Shown here: positions 48,194 to 55,007 of the stretch, piece by piece
Numbering within the stretch: position 1 is the first letter of the stretch
Layout of the letters: the number at the start of each line of letters is the position of its first letter
Source of the DNA: Methylomonas methanica
GTDB lineage: Bacteria > Pseudomonadota > Gammaproteobacteria > Methylococcales > Methylomonadaceae
Assembly (NCBI GenBank): GCA_001644045.1
Contig: LUUF01000050.1
Location: 62,001-126,000 of the forward strand
Direction: 5' to 3'
DNA: 64,000 nucleotides
Program-made: the position numbers and the translations under genes
Notes under the pieces: generated by a model
What the model was told of the DNA's origin: nothing
The model's input: the letters and a program-made list of their open reading frames with translations, nothing else
Database searches by the model: none

Positions 48194-49243
48194 GTGGTTG
48201 CGCAGATCATTTCATTTCCCGAACAAAAAAGTAGCAATAAACTGGCGGTGTCTTTCCGCTTTTTACTGAGCTTGTATGCCATCGTGCCGCTATGTCTACT
48301 GTTATTGTGGCTGGATAGTTTCGGTTTCGATCACGCCCTGAGGGAGGCGTTGCCCAGCAGTCCCAGCCACTTTTTACTATTTCAAATCCTGTTCGGTACC
48401 CCGCATATCATCGCCAGTAATGTATTGTTGGTTAGCCACGATGAGTATCTGCATGCCTTTAAAAGCAAATTAATTGCGATGACCTTGTTCATCATGGTTT
48501 TTTTCGGCATCGGTAGCCTGTTTATACCTTACCGCGCGCTTTACATCATCACCGCCTGCTGGACGGTATATCACGTGTTGAAGCAGCAACACGGTATCGC
48601 TAAAGCCGTGTGCCGTCTGCCGAGTTGGGCCTTTTATCTGCAATTGTGGCTCAGCGTCAGTGCCGGGATTTTTATTTATATGGGGATATTTCTAAAAAAT
48701 AGCCTGGAGCCGGGACAAGCGGCGTTGGTGTTACAGGTTGCTAGCGTGCTGACGGCAGGTTTGTTGCTTAGCACCTTGGTATGCCAACGCCGTGTACCCA
48801 GCCGGTTTGGGCTGTATTTTCTGTGGGCCAACACTTTGCTGGTCGCCAGCAGTTGGTATGTGTATAGCCAGCAATATTATTTTCTGGCGATCTTGATGCC
48901 GCGCTTGGTGCACGACATCACCGCTTACAGCTTTTACGTGACTCACGATGTGAATCGCCACGGCGAACGGCCGCAGAATAACTTGTTCCGGGCGGCAACG
49001 GCAATTCGCTTGCCTATTTGGCTAGTATTGCCGCTGCTGTCGTTTGTTTTGACCTATCTGTTGCAGGCTTATGGCGATGATTTGGTCAATTTATTGCTGC
49101 AAACCCTGTTTTCCACGCAAATCTATAAAGCCGTAACCTTGGGTTTTCTCGGTTATTTGGCCTTGATGCATTACTACACCGAGGCCTTCGTCTGGGCCGC
49201 CGGCTCGCCGCTAAGACGCTATATTCGCTTTAGCGGCGTTTAG
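48194..49243 (+). CDS. Polytopic membrane protein with conserved histidines, function unknown
   Basis: The 349-residue protein has about eight to ten predicted helices and no signal peptide. The GTG start at 48194 follows AAGGTGG. Histidines recur in membrane-edge positions: FGTPHIIAS, VYHVLKQQHGIAK, MPRLVHDITAYSFYVTHDV and LMHYYTEAFVW. Such spacing is seen in di-metal membrane oxygenases and in Brp/Blh-type carotene cleavage proteins, but I cannot assign it to a family. It stands alone between the deaminase and the convergent dodecin gene. Confidence 0.7.
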   Translation: MVAQIISFPEQKSSNKLAVSFRFLLSLYAIVPLCLLLLWLDSFGFDHALREALPSSPSHFLLFQILFGTPHIIASNVLLVSHDEYLHAFKSKLIAMTLFIMVFFGIGSLFIPYRALYIITACWTVYHVLKQQHGIAKAVCRLPSWAFYLQLWLSVSAGIFIYMGIFLKNSLEPGQAALVLQVASVLTAGLLLSTLVCQRRVPSRFGLYFLWANTLLVASSWYVYSQQYYFLAILMPRLVHDITAYSFYVTHDVNRHGERPQNNLFRAATAIRLPIWLVLPLLSFVLTYLLQAYGDDLVNLLLQTLFSTQIYKAVTLGFLGYLALMHYYTEAFVWAAGSPLRRYIRFSGV

Positions 49244-49249
49244 CTTTGT

Positions 49250-49459
49250 TTAATGCGGCAGCGTATAGCCCACCTTGATTGTCACCTGCCAATGCGCGAC
49301 CTTGCCATTATCGATATGGCCGCGGGTTTCCACCACTTCAAACCAACGCATATTTTGGATGGTCTCGCCGGCTTTGCTGACGGCGTTTTCGATTGCTTGC
49401 TGGATGCCGAGGCTGGATGAGCCGGTTAGTTCGACTTTTTGATAGACGTGTTCTGGCAT
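49250..49459 (-). CDS. Dodecin
   Basis: The 69-residue protein has the dodecin pattern [20 protein letters not shown], then [13 protein letters not shown] and [12 protein letters not shown]. Dodecins form hollow 12-mers that store or buffer flavins and CoA. The tryptophan in MRWFEV is the flavin-stacking residue. It follows thiE by five bases on the minus strand, making it last in the ligase-thiD-thiE unit. Confidence 0.93.
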   Translation of the reverse strand: MPEHVYQKVELTGSSSLGIQQAIENAVSKAGETIQNMRWFEVVETRGHIDNGKVAHWQVTIKVGYTLPH

Positions 49460-49464
49460 GACGT

Positions 49465-50091
49465 TTACTCCGGTTGATGGTTGAATAAGGCTTGGTAGGC
49501 GCGCGCGGCCGCTTCCGGTTCATGGTCAAATACGCCGCCTATCACCGCCAATAAGTCTGCACCCGCCGCCAATAACTGTCCACCGTTTTCCGGCAGAATG
49601 CCGCCGATGGCGACAATAGGCACAGTCAGCGATTGTTTGGCTCGCGCAAGGGTGGCGATCTCGGCCGGCGCGGCCAGCGGTTTCGATCCGGACGGGAAAA
49701 AGCGGCCGAATGCCACGTAATCCGCGCCCGCTGCCGCCATGGTTCGGGCTTTTTCCACATCGTTATAACACGATACGCCGATGATGGCGTCCGGACCCAA
49801 CAGGCGTCGCGCTACGGCAATTTCCCCGTCGTCGCGGCCCAGGTGTACGCCGTCCGCGCCGACTGCCAGTGCCAGCTCGATGCTATCGTTAATTAATAGC
49901 GGGGTAGTGTAGGCGTGGCAGATTTCCAATAACAGGCTTGCTAAATGCGGAGTATCCAACGGATTTTTGTCGCGGTATTGAATCACCGTTGCGCCGCCGC
50001 GCAAAGCCGCTTCCACGTCTTTTACCACTTGGTTGATCGTTCTGTTTTCGGGTTGGGTGATGGCGTATAGACCCCGGTGCGGAAATTTCAC
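49465..50091 (-). CDS. thiE: Thiamine-phosphate synthase
   Basis: ThiE couples hydroxymethylpyrimidine diphosphate with thiazole phosphate to thiamine phosphate. The GTG at 50091 overlaps the thiD stop, so I prefer it to the ATG at 50103. The 208-residue TIM barrel has [64 protein letters not shown] and [12 protein letters not shown]. Complete. Confidence 0.95.
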   Translation of the reverse strand: MKFPHRGLYAITQPENRTINQVVKDVEAALRGGATVIQYRDKNPLDTPHLASLLLEICHAYTTPLLINDSIELALAVGADGVHLGRDDGEIAVARRLLGPDAIIGVSCYNDVEKARTMAAAGADYVAFGRFFPSGSKPLAAPAEIATLARAKQSLTVPIVAIGGILPENGGQLLAAGADLLAVIGGVFDHEPEAAARAYQALFNHQPE

Positions 50092-50873
50092 GCTTCTACC
50101 CAAAACAGCCGATCCGGATTGTATTGGCCTTGTCCGGGACGGTAGGCGGCGGTCAGCGACTGCCAGGTAAATTCCTGAGCCTCGCTGACGGCGGTAAATA
50201 CGTCCAGGCCTTGCGCCAACAGCGCTGCGCTGGCGCTGGCCAGCGTGCAGCCCGAGCCGTGATAGCTGTGCGGCAGGCGTTCCCAGTTAAAGGTTTCATG
50301 CAGATCGTCGGGCATGTACAAACGGTTATGCACCAACTCCGAGCTTTCGTGGGTGCCGGTGATCAGCACGTATTCGGCTCCCTTGCTTTGCAAGAAACGG
50401 CCGCAGTCGCCCAAATCGCTTTGCCTAGACAGGCGGCGGGCTTCCTCGCTGTTGGGCGTCAATAAGGTAGTCAACGGCAGCAGTTGCTCGACGATCACGT
50501 CTATCAATTGCTGGCCGGCCAATGCGGTGCCGCCGCCCGCCGCCAGCACCGGGTCCAGTACTACCGGAATAGATGGATGTTGCCGCAAAATTTGCCCAAT
50601 CGCTTCGGCAACGCCGGCGTCGCCGATCAGGCCGATTTTGAACGCGGAGACTTTAAAGTCCGCCAACACCGTTTGTGCCTGGCTGACAATGTCTGCGGGC
50701 TGTTGCGGAAGTAGTTTTTTGACGTTGCGGCTGTCTTGTTCGGTTAAGGCGGTGATGACGCTAGCCGCATGGCATTGATGGCCGACGATGGCTTCGATGT
50801 CGGCTTGTACACCGGCGCCTCCGCTGGGGTCGTGGCCGGAAAAGCACAGTACCACCGGGCGGTTGCGGCTCAC
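50088..50873 (-). CDS. thiD: Hydroxymethylpyrimidine/phosphomethylpyrimidine kinase
   Basis: ThiD phosphorylates hydroxymethylpyrimidine twice. The GTG start at 50873 overlaps the ligase stop by four bases. The 261-residue ribokinase-fold enzyme has CFSGHDPSGGAGVQADIEAI, FKIGLIGD, VLDPVLAAGGG, LLTPNSEEARRL and the ATP/anion-hole HSYHGSGCTLASA. Coupling on both sides shows an operon of ligase, thiD, thiE and dodecin. Confidence 0.95.
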   Translation of the reverse strand: MSRNRPVVLCFSGHDPSGGAGVQADIEAIVGHQCHAASVITALTEQDSRNVKKLLPQQPADIVSQAQTVLADFKVSAFKIGLIGDAGVAEAIGQILRQHPSIPVVLDPVLAAGGGTALAGQQLIDVIVEQLLPLTTLLTPNSEEARRLSRQSDLGDCGRFLQSKGAEYVLITGTHESSELVHNRLYMPDDLHETFNWERLPHSYHGSGCTLASASAALLAQGLDVFTAVSEAQEFTWQSLTAAYRPGQGQYNPDRLFWVEA

Positions 50874-52825
50874 GCGTCTTCTCCAGACAGCAATGTCAGA
50901 AATTCCTGTTCAGTAATAACACTGACGCCTTTTTCACGGGCGGCGTTGGTCTTGTTGGCGCCCACATTGTCGCCGGCTACCAGATAGTCGGTTTTCGCCG
51001 ATACCGAGCTACCGACTTTAGCGCCTTTGCCTTTGGCTTGTTTACTCAATTCGTCGCGGCTGCCGCTGTGTAAGGTGCCGGTGAATACCAAGGTTTTGCC
51101 GGCTAAGGGATGAGCGTTGTCGGTGGGCTGGTTTTGCGTCGGGGTGAGATTAAAACCCAGTGAAATCAGGCTGTCGAACAAGGGTTTGATTTTGGCAAAG
51201 CCTTCCGTGATTACCGCTGCGGTTTTTTCCGCAAAACCTTCGATGGCGACGATGTCGGCTTCGCTGAGATTGAAAATCTCCGCCAAGGTGTAATGTGCCA
51301 ACAGTCGTTCGCAGTTGCCCAAGCCCATCCGAAACACCCCAAATGCGGACAAAAAGCGCCAGTCTTCGATGGCTTCGTTGCGGCTGCGTACCAATTGTTC
51401 GACCAGGTTTTGCGATTGCTTGGGGCCGAAGCCCATGCTTTCGAATTGTTCAGCCGTTAGCGCGTAAATCTGGTCGACGCGGCGGATGCCGTATTCGTAA
51501 AGCTTCTTGATCGTCGCAGCCCCAAAGCCGTCGTTGTTTTTCAGCACCCGGAAGAAATGCTCCATGCTGTTGCTGATTTGCGCTGGGCATTCCAGGTTGT
51601 TGGGGCAGATCAGATAGTCGTTGTCCCAAATCAATTCGTGGCCGCAACTGGGGCAGGCGCTGGGTACTTGCGGTTCGGCTGGACGCAACACTTCCTCGAT
51701 TTTCGGGATGACTTCGCCGGAGCGAGCCAGGCGGATCAGCGCACCGGGACCTATGCCTTTATCCAACACCATTTTGTAATGGTGCGCGGTGGCTCTGGAT
51801 AGCAGGGCGCCGCTAAGTCGAACCGGTTCGAGTTCGGCGACCGGGGTGATACGGCCGGATCGAGAGGTTTGTGGTGTAACGCCTATGACGACGACTTCCG
51901 CCGTCTCCAGGTTTTCTTTGTAAGCCAGTTGCCAGCGGTGATGATGGCGGGTGGCGCCCATCACTTGCTTGAGTTGTTCGTCGACGATTTCCAGAATCAC
52001 GCCGTCGACGTCGTAATCGAGTTTATGCCAGATGTCTTTTACGACTGATTCAAAGTTGTCGATCAGATCCTGCCAAACGCCGGTCCAGCACGGCAATAGC
52101 GCAAACGGGTAAAACACTGCGGCATGATCGGCGATGGCGCGTTCGGCATGTTCGTCCAGTTCTTTTTCCTTGATCACGCTGGCCTGGAAGTTACGGGCGT
52201 TATCAAAAATCTCGGCCAGATTGGCGTCGAAATAACTGCGGCTGACGACGATTTCGCCGGCACCCAGGCCGCGCTGGCCGTGATCGGCGAGTTGCAAACC
52301 TCGCTCGAACACGCGGGTAATGTCGGTGCCTTTACGACCGTCGCCACGGGTATACAGCATCTGGCCGTCGTCGTAAGCAGCATAGCCATCCAACTTGGGC
52401 GTGACTTTAAAAATCAGTTCGGCAAAGTTTTTGTCCAGATCTCCAGCTGCTTTTTCGATGCGGCCGGCCCAGCGTTCCACCTCGTCGCGGCTGTAGGCTT
52501 TGTCAGTAGAAAGCATGATGGTCGGCAGGTCGACGGTTTTGCCGGCAAATGCCGGTTCCGGCTCGACAGTGTGCAGCAGCGGATGCTCGGGCTGACGTTT
52601 TTTCAATTCCGCTAAATACACAAAATCGTAATCGGCATCGCTGATAATCGGCTCGCCGCCGCGATACAACGCGTTGGCAATTTTCAGGAATGCGACTAAT
52701 TCGCTGTCTGTTGCGGTATTCAGCAAATCCGCCTGTTCGCATAATTCGCAAAAACGTTGCTCGCCAATTTCGTTGGGATCGAGGGTGGTTTGCAAAAGAA
52801 TGGCTTTTTGACTGTCGGTAAACAT
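50870..52825 (-). CDS. Divergent LigA-like NAD-dependent DNA ligase
   Basis: The ATG at 52825 (MFTDSQKAIL) gives 651 residues; extension to 52915 would run through a transcription terminator. LigA architecture is complete: domain Ia (LYRGGEPIISDADYDFVY) and adenylation domain with Lys144 in TPKLDGYAAY and RGDGRKGTDIT. The OB domain (TSRSGRITPVAELEPVRLSG), four-Cys zinc finger (CPSCGH ... CPNNLECPAQ), helix-hairpin-helix repeats and BRCT domain (GKTLVFTGTLHSGSRDEL) follow. It is divergent: the canonical E-L-K-L-D-G reads T-P-K-L-D-G, and the canonical YH or YY of domain Ia reads YR. It heads a thiD-thiE-dodecin operon. It may be a second, specialised ligase or the housekeeping one; the window cannot tell. 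Confidence 0.82.
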   Translation of the reverse strand: MFTDSQKAILLQTTLDPNEIGEQRFCELCEQADLLNTATDSELVAFLKIANALYRGGEPIISDADYDFVYLAELKKRQPEHPLLHTVEPEPAFAGKTVDLPTIMLSTDKAYSRDEVERWAGRIEKAAGDLDKNFAELIFKVTPKLDGYAAYDDGQMLYTRGDGRKGTDITRVFERGLQLADHGQRGLGAGEIVVSRSYFDANLAEIFDNARNFQASVIKEKELDEHAERAIADHAAVFYPFALLPCWTGVWQDLIDNFESVVKDIWHKLDYDVDGVILEIVDEQLKQVMGATRHHHRWQLAYKENLETAEVVVIGVTPQTSRSGRITPVAELEPVRLSGALLSRATAHHYKMVLDKGIGPGALIRLARSGEVIPKIEEVLRPAEPQVPSACPSCGHELIWDNDYLICPNNLECPAQISNSMEHFFRVLKNNDGFGAATIKKLYEYGIRRVDQIYALTAEQFESMGFGPKQSQNLVEQLVRSRNEAIEDWRFLSAFGVFRMGLGNCERLLAHYTLAEIFNLSEADIVAIEGFAEKTAAVITEGFAKIKPLFDSLISLGFNLTPTQNQPTDNAHPLAGKTLVFTGTLHSGSRDELSKQAKGKGAKVGSSVSAKTDYLVAGDNVGANKTNAAREKGVSVITEQEFLTLLSGEDA

Positions 52826-52856
52826 GCCGGAGATAGATGTGTCGGGTAGGGCGGCG

Positions 52857-52862
52857 ATTATA
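52857..52862 (-). promoter_or_regulatory. Possible -10 box for the ligase-thiDE operon
   Basis: A perfect TATAAT read on the minus strand, 32 bp before the ligase ATG. The -35 region would fall on the T-run of the upstream terminator and is weak (TTTTTT). Confidence 0.4.
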
Positions 52863-52876
52863 GAGGATAATATCGC

Positions 52877-52908
52877 AAAAAAAAGGCGGGAGAGAGAACT
52901 CGCCCGCC
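52877..52908 (-). terminator. Intrinsic terminator of the candidate small RNA
   Basis: Minus-strand GGCGGG (52908-52903) pairs with CCCGCC (52890-52885). A second three-base pairing lies across a 1x1 mismatch, with a UUCU tetraloop. Eight T follow. Confidence 0.85.
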
Positions 52909-52961
52909 GAAGCATCTATCTTTCAAGAGGATCATGTCAACGGAAGGAAGTCGCGTGACAT
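52877..52961 (-). ncRNA. Candidate FNR/ANR-dependent small RNA, about 85 nt
   Basis: The unit lies between zur and the ligase gene. The predicted transcript begins at A52961. Its 5' end forms a perfect 6-bp hairpin AUGUCA/UGACAU (52961-52956 with 52939-52934). The 16-nt loop contains CUUCCUUCC, complementary to Shine-Dalgarno sequences. A single-stranded stretch with UCCUCUU follows. The 3' end is an intrinsic terminator GGCGGG/CCCGCC with an inner GAG/CUC pairing and eight U (52884-52877). These are the usual features of Hfq-bound antisense regulators. It matches no RNA family I know. Alternative: a terminated leader of the ligase operon; AUG-UCA... from the first base also encodes nine codons. 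Confidence 0.6.
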
Positions 52962-52967
52962 GGGTTT

Positions 52968-53008
52968 AATATAAGGTTTTCTGCCGAATAAGGCTTGATC
53001 TAGGTCAA
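52968..53008 (-). promoter_or_regulatory. Class II FNR/ANR-type promoter
   Basis: The box TTGATCTAGGTCAA (52995-53008) differs from the FNR consensus TTGATNNNNATCAA at one base and is close to NNR/DNR variants. A -10 hexamer TATATT (52973-52968, minus strand) places the start at A52961. That puts the box centre (53001.5) at about -40.5, the spacing of FNR-activated class II promoters. Confidence 0.65.
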
Positions 53009-53019
53009 TGTTTATCAAG

Positions 53020-53532
53020 TTATTGAATAGCGTTTTCTTCGAGAGCATTTATCGCGGAACGGCAGGATTTACATAGGCCATGAATTTCGATGGTTTTACG
53101 TTGCGGTACAAAGCCGGCGTCGCCAAGTTCTTTGGATAATGCGCTTAATACTAAAGGTGCGGAGCGTTCCTGTACCGTATGGCATTCGGTGCAGATTAAC
53201 AGCAGTTGGTCGTGTTGGGTGCCGGAGCAGTGGCAGCCGACGAATGCGTTTAAACTCTCCACACGATGAATCAGGCCTTGTTCCAGCAGAAAGTCCAAGG
53301 CCCGGTAGACTGTTGACGGTTTTGCGGCGTCGTTTACCGGTCTGATTTGATCCAGCAAGTCGTATGCTTTAACCGCCTTATGACTGTTCCAGATCAGCTC
53401 CAAAATCTTATGGCGGATGGGGGTCAGTTGCACGCCGCGTGTTAAGCAAAGTTGTTCGGCTACACTTATCGCCTTGTTGATGCATACGCTATGGTCGTGC
53501 TCTGGTGCCGGGAAGATTGCTTTGTCGGTCAT
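53020..53532 (-). CDS. zur: Fur-family zinc uptake regulator
   Basis: A Fur-fold repressor of zinc uptake genes. The start is probably ATG 53532 (170 residues); ATG 53556 would add eight residues. It has the winged helix (TRGVQLTPIRHKILELIWNS, AKPSTVYRALDFLLEQGLIH) and RVESLNAFVGC, which is characteristic of Zur. Two CxxC pairs, CTEC and CKSC, would hold structural zinc. It is upstream of, and separated from, the ligase operon by the candidate small RNA. Confidence 0.88.
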   Translation of the reverse strand: MTDKAIFPAPEHDHSVCINKAISVAEQLCLTRGVQLTPIRHKILELIWNSHKAVKAYDLLDQIRPVNDAAKPSTVYRALDFLLEQGLIHRVESLNAFVGCHCSGTQHDQLLLICTECHTVQERSAPLVLSALSKELGDAGFVPQRKTIEIHGLCKSCRSAINALEENAIQ

Positions 53533-53728
53533 TTTACAAAGGGTGATTAGGTTCATTCATTTTGTGGGCGCGGTAAGTTATAGTGCCAGCATAAACAACC
53601 CATTTCAAATCGGATTATTAAATAGAGTTGCGTACTTTTATGGTGTTTATTTGAGCGCCATAGTATGGTTGTTTGGCAGTTTCTCGGCGGGTTTTGCGAA
53701 GCGGCTATAAGTATTTTTGAGGCAATAA

Positions 53729-54970
53729 ATGAGAAGGATTACATTCCTGGTTTATACAGTGCTATGGATTTTGTTGATTAGCCTAAGTCTTTACCAGCAA
53801 GTAACGGATACCAAGCAGTACGCGCAAAAAATCGCTACGCGGCAGGCCGAGATGTTTTTTGATCATATCGTGTTGATCAGAAAATGGAACGCTTTGCACG
53901 GTGGCGTTTATGTTCCGATTACCGAAACCACTCAGCCCAACCCTTACTTGAATGTGCCTTATCGGGATGTCGAAACCACGGATGGCAAACGGTTGACGTT
54001 GATCAACCCAGCCTATATGACTCGGCAACTAGCCGAAATGAGTGGTGAAACGGGTATTGCCTTTCATATCACCGGTTTCAATCCGGTTCGTGTGGAAAAT
54101 CGGCCGGACCAATGGGAGGCCGAGGCCTTGCTGGCTTTCCAGCAAGGTCAAAAAAGCGTCAGCGGTATCGGTATTGTCAACGGTCAATCTTTCTATCGCT
54201 ATATGGCGCCGCTACACGTCGAACAGAGTTGCGTGGCTTGTCATCAGCAGCAAGGGTACAAAGAGGGCGATATTCGCGGCGGCATTAGCGTCAGTATCCC
54301 CAGTGCCAGCATCGATGCCTTTGTGAATGAGCGTCTGGAGCATTTGACGATCACCCATGCAATCGTGGCCGTTATCGGTTTGATCGTATTATTGTTGTCT
54401 TATTTGGCGCAAGCCAGACTTAGCCAACGGCTGGACAAAGCCAAAAGCCGCATGCAATTGGCTTATTTGGATTCCCTGACATTGTTACCCAATCGCCGTT
54501 ACTACGATGCTTTTGTAAAAAGAGAATGGAAGCGGGCCTTGCGGCATCAATATCCGATCTCGATGATCATGATCGATATCGATTTTTTTAAACTATATAA
54601 CGACAATCTCGGACATATCGAAGGCGATCACTGCTTGCGGCAAGTAGCCAGAACCTTGAAGCGGTTCTTCAGGCGGCCGGGCGATTTGATTGCCCGTTAC
54701 GGCGGAGAAGAGTTTTGCGTAGTCGCGGCTTGCGATGCGGAGCAAATCATGGTGCTGGCGGAGATTCTCAGAAAAGCAGTGGAAAATATGCGTTTACCGC
54801 ATCCGGCTTCTAAAATTTCCGAATTCGTCACTATTAGTCTTGGCGTTGCGACCATCGTACCGGGCGACGATCAATCCTTCGAGAGTCTGCTGCATTGCGC
54901 GGATCAAGCGCTTTACGATGCCAAGGCCACCGGCAGAAACCGGGTTGGGAAGCACCGGAATTCAAACTGA
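53729..54970 (+). CDS. Haem-c (DUF3365/Tll0287-like) sensor diguanylate cyclase
   Basis: The 413-residue protein has a membrane anchor (about 4-22) and a periplasmic DUF3365 domain (about 30-200). This contains RKWNALHGGVYV and a c-type haem site C168-V-A-C-H172. A second transmembrane helix (about 209-228) leads to a GGDEF domain (245-410). The active-site loop GGEEF (325-329) and the product-inhibition I-site R316-P-G-D319, five residues upstream, are both intact. It should make cyclic di-GMP in response to a redox or gas signal at the periplasmic haem. TGAGG precedes ATG 53729. It is a single-gene unit converging on ppdK. Confidence 0.9.
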   Translation: MRRITFLVYTVLWILLISLSLYQQVTDTKQYAQKIATRQAEMFFDHIVLIRKWNALHGGVYVPITETTQPNPYLNVPYRDVETTDGKRLTLINPAYMTRQLAEMSGETGIAFHITGFNPVRVENRPDQWEAEALLAFQQGQKSVSGIGIVNGQSFYRYMAPLHVEQSCVACHQQQGYKEGDIRGGISVSIPSASIDAFVNERLEHLTITHAIVAVIGLIVLLLSYLAQARLSQRLDKAKSRMQLAYLDSLTLLPNRRYYDAFVKREWKRALRHQYPISMIMIDIDFFKLYNDNLGHIEGDHCLRQVARTLKRFFRRPGDLIARYGGEEFCVVAACDAEQIMVLAEILRKAVENMRLPHPASKISEFVTISLGVATIVPGDDQSFESLLHCADQALYDAKATGRNRVGKHRNSN

Positions 54971-54971
54971 T

Positions 54972-54991
54972 GGGCCGGCGTTAACCGGCCC
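54972..54991. terminator. Hairpin between the convergent diguanylate cyclase and ppdK genes
   Basis: GGGCCGG (54972-54978) and CCGGCCC (54985-54991) with a six-base loop. No long T-run; weak terminator in either direction. Confidence 0.5.
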
Positions 54992-55007
54992 TTGCCATGC
55001 TGCGTAA

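Noticed and set aside
50870-52915. Longer ligase start at 52915 (MLRRASSLSRLFF)
   Set aside because: The extra 30 codons are translated from the small-RNA terminator and its T-run and look like nothing in LigA; MFTDSQKAIL at 52825 fits the family.
50874-53019. TPP riboswitch before the thiD-thiE genes
   Set aside because: The thi genes overlap the ligase gene, and no CUGAGA-type TPP aptamer core was seen in the upstream gap.
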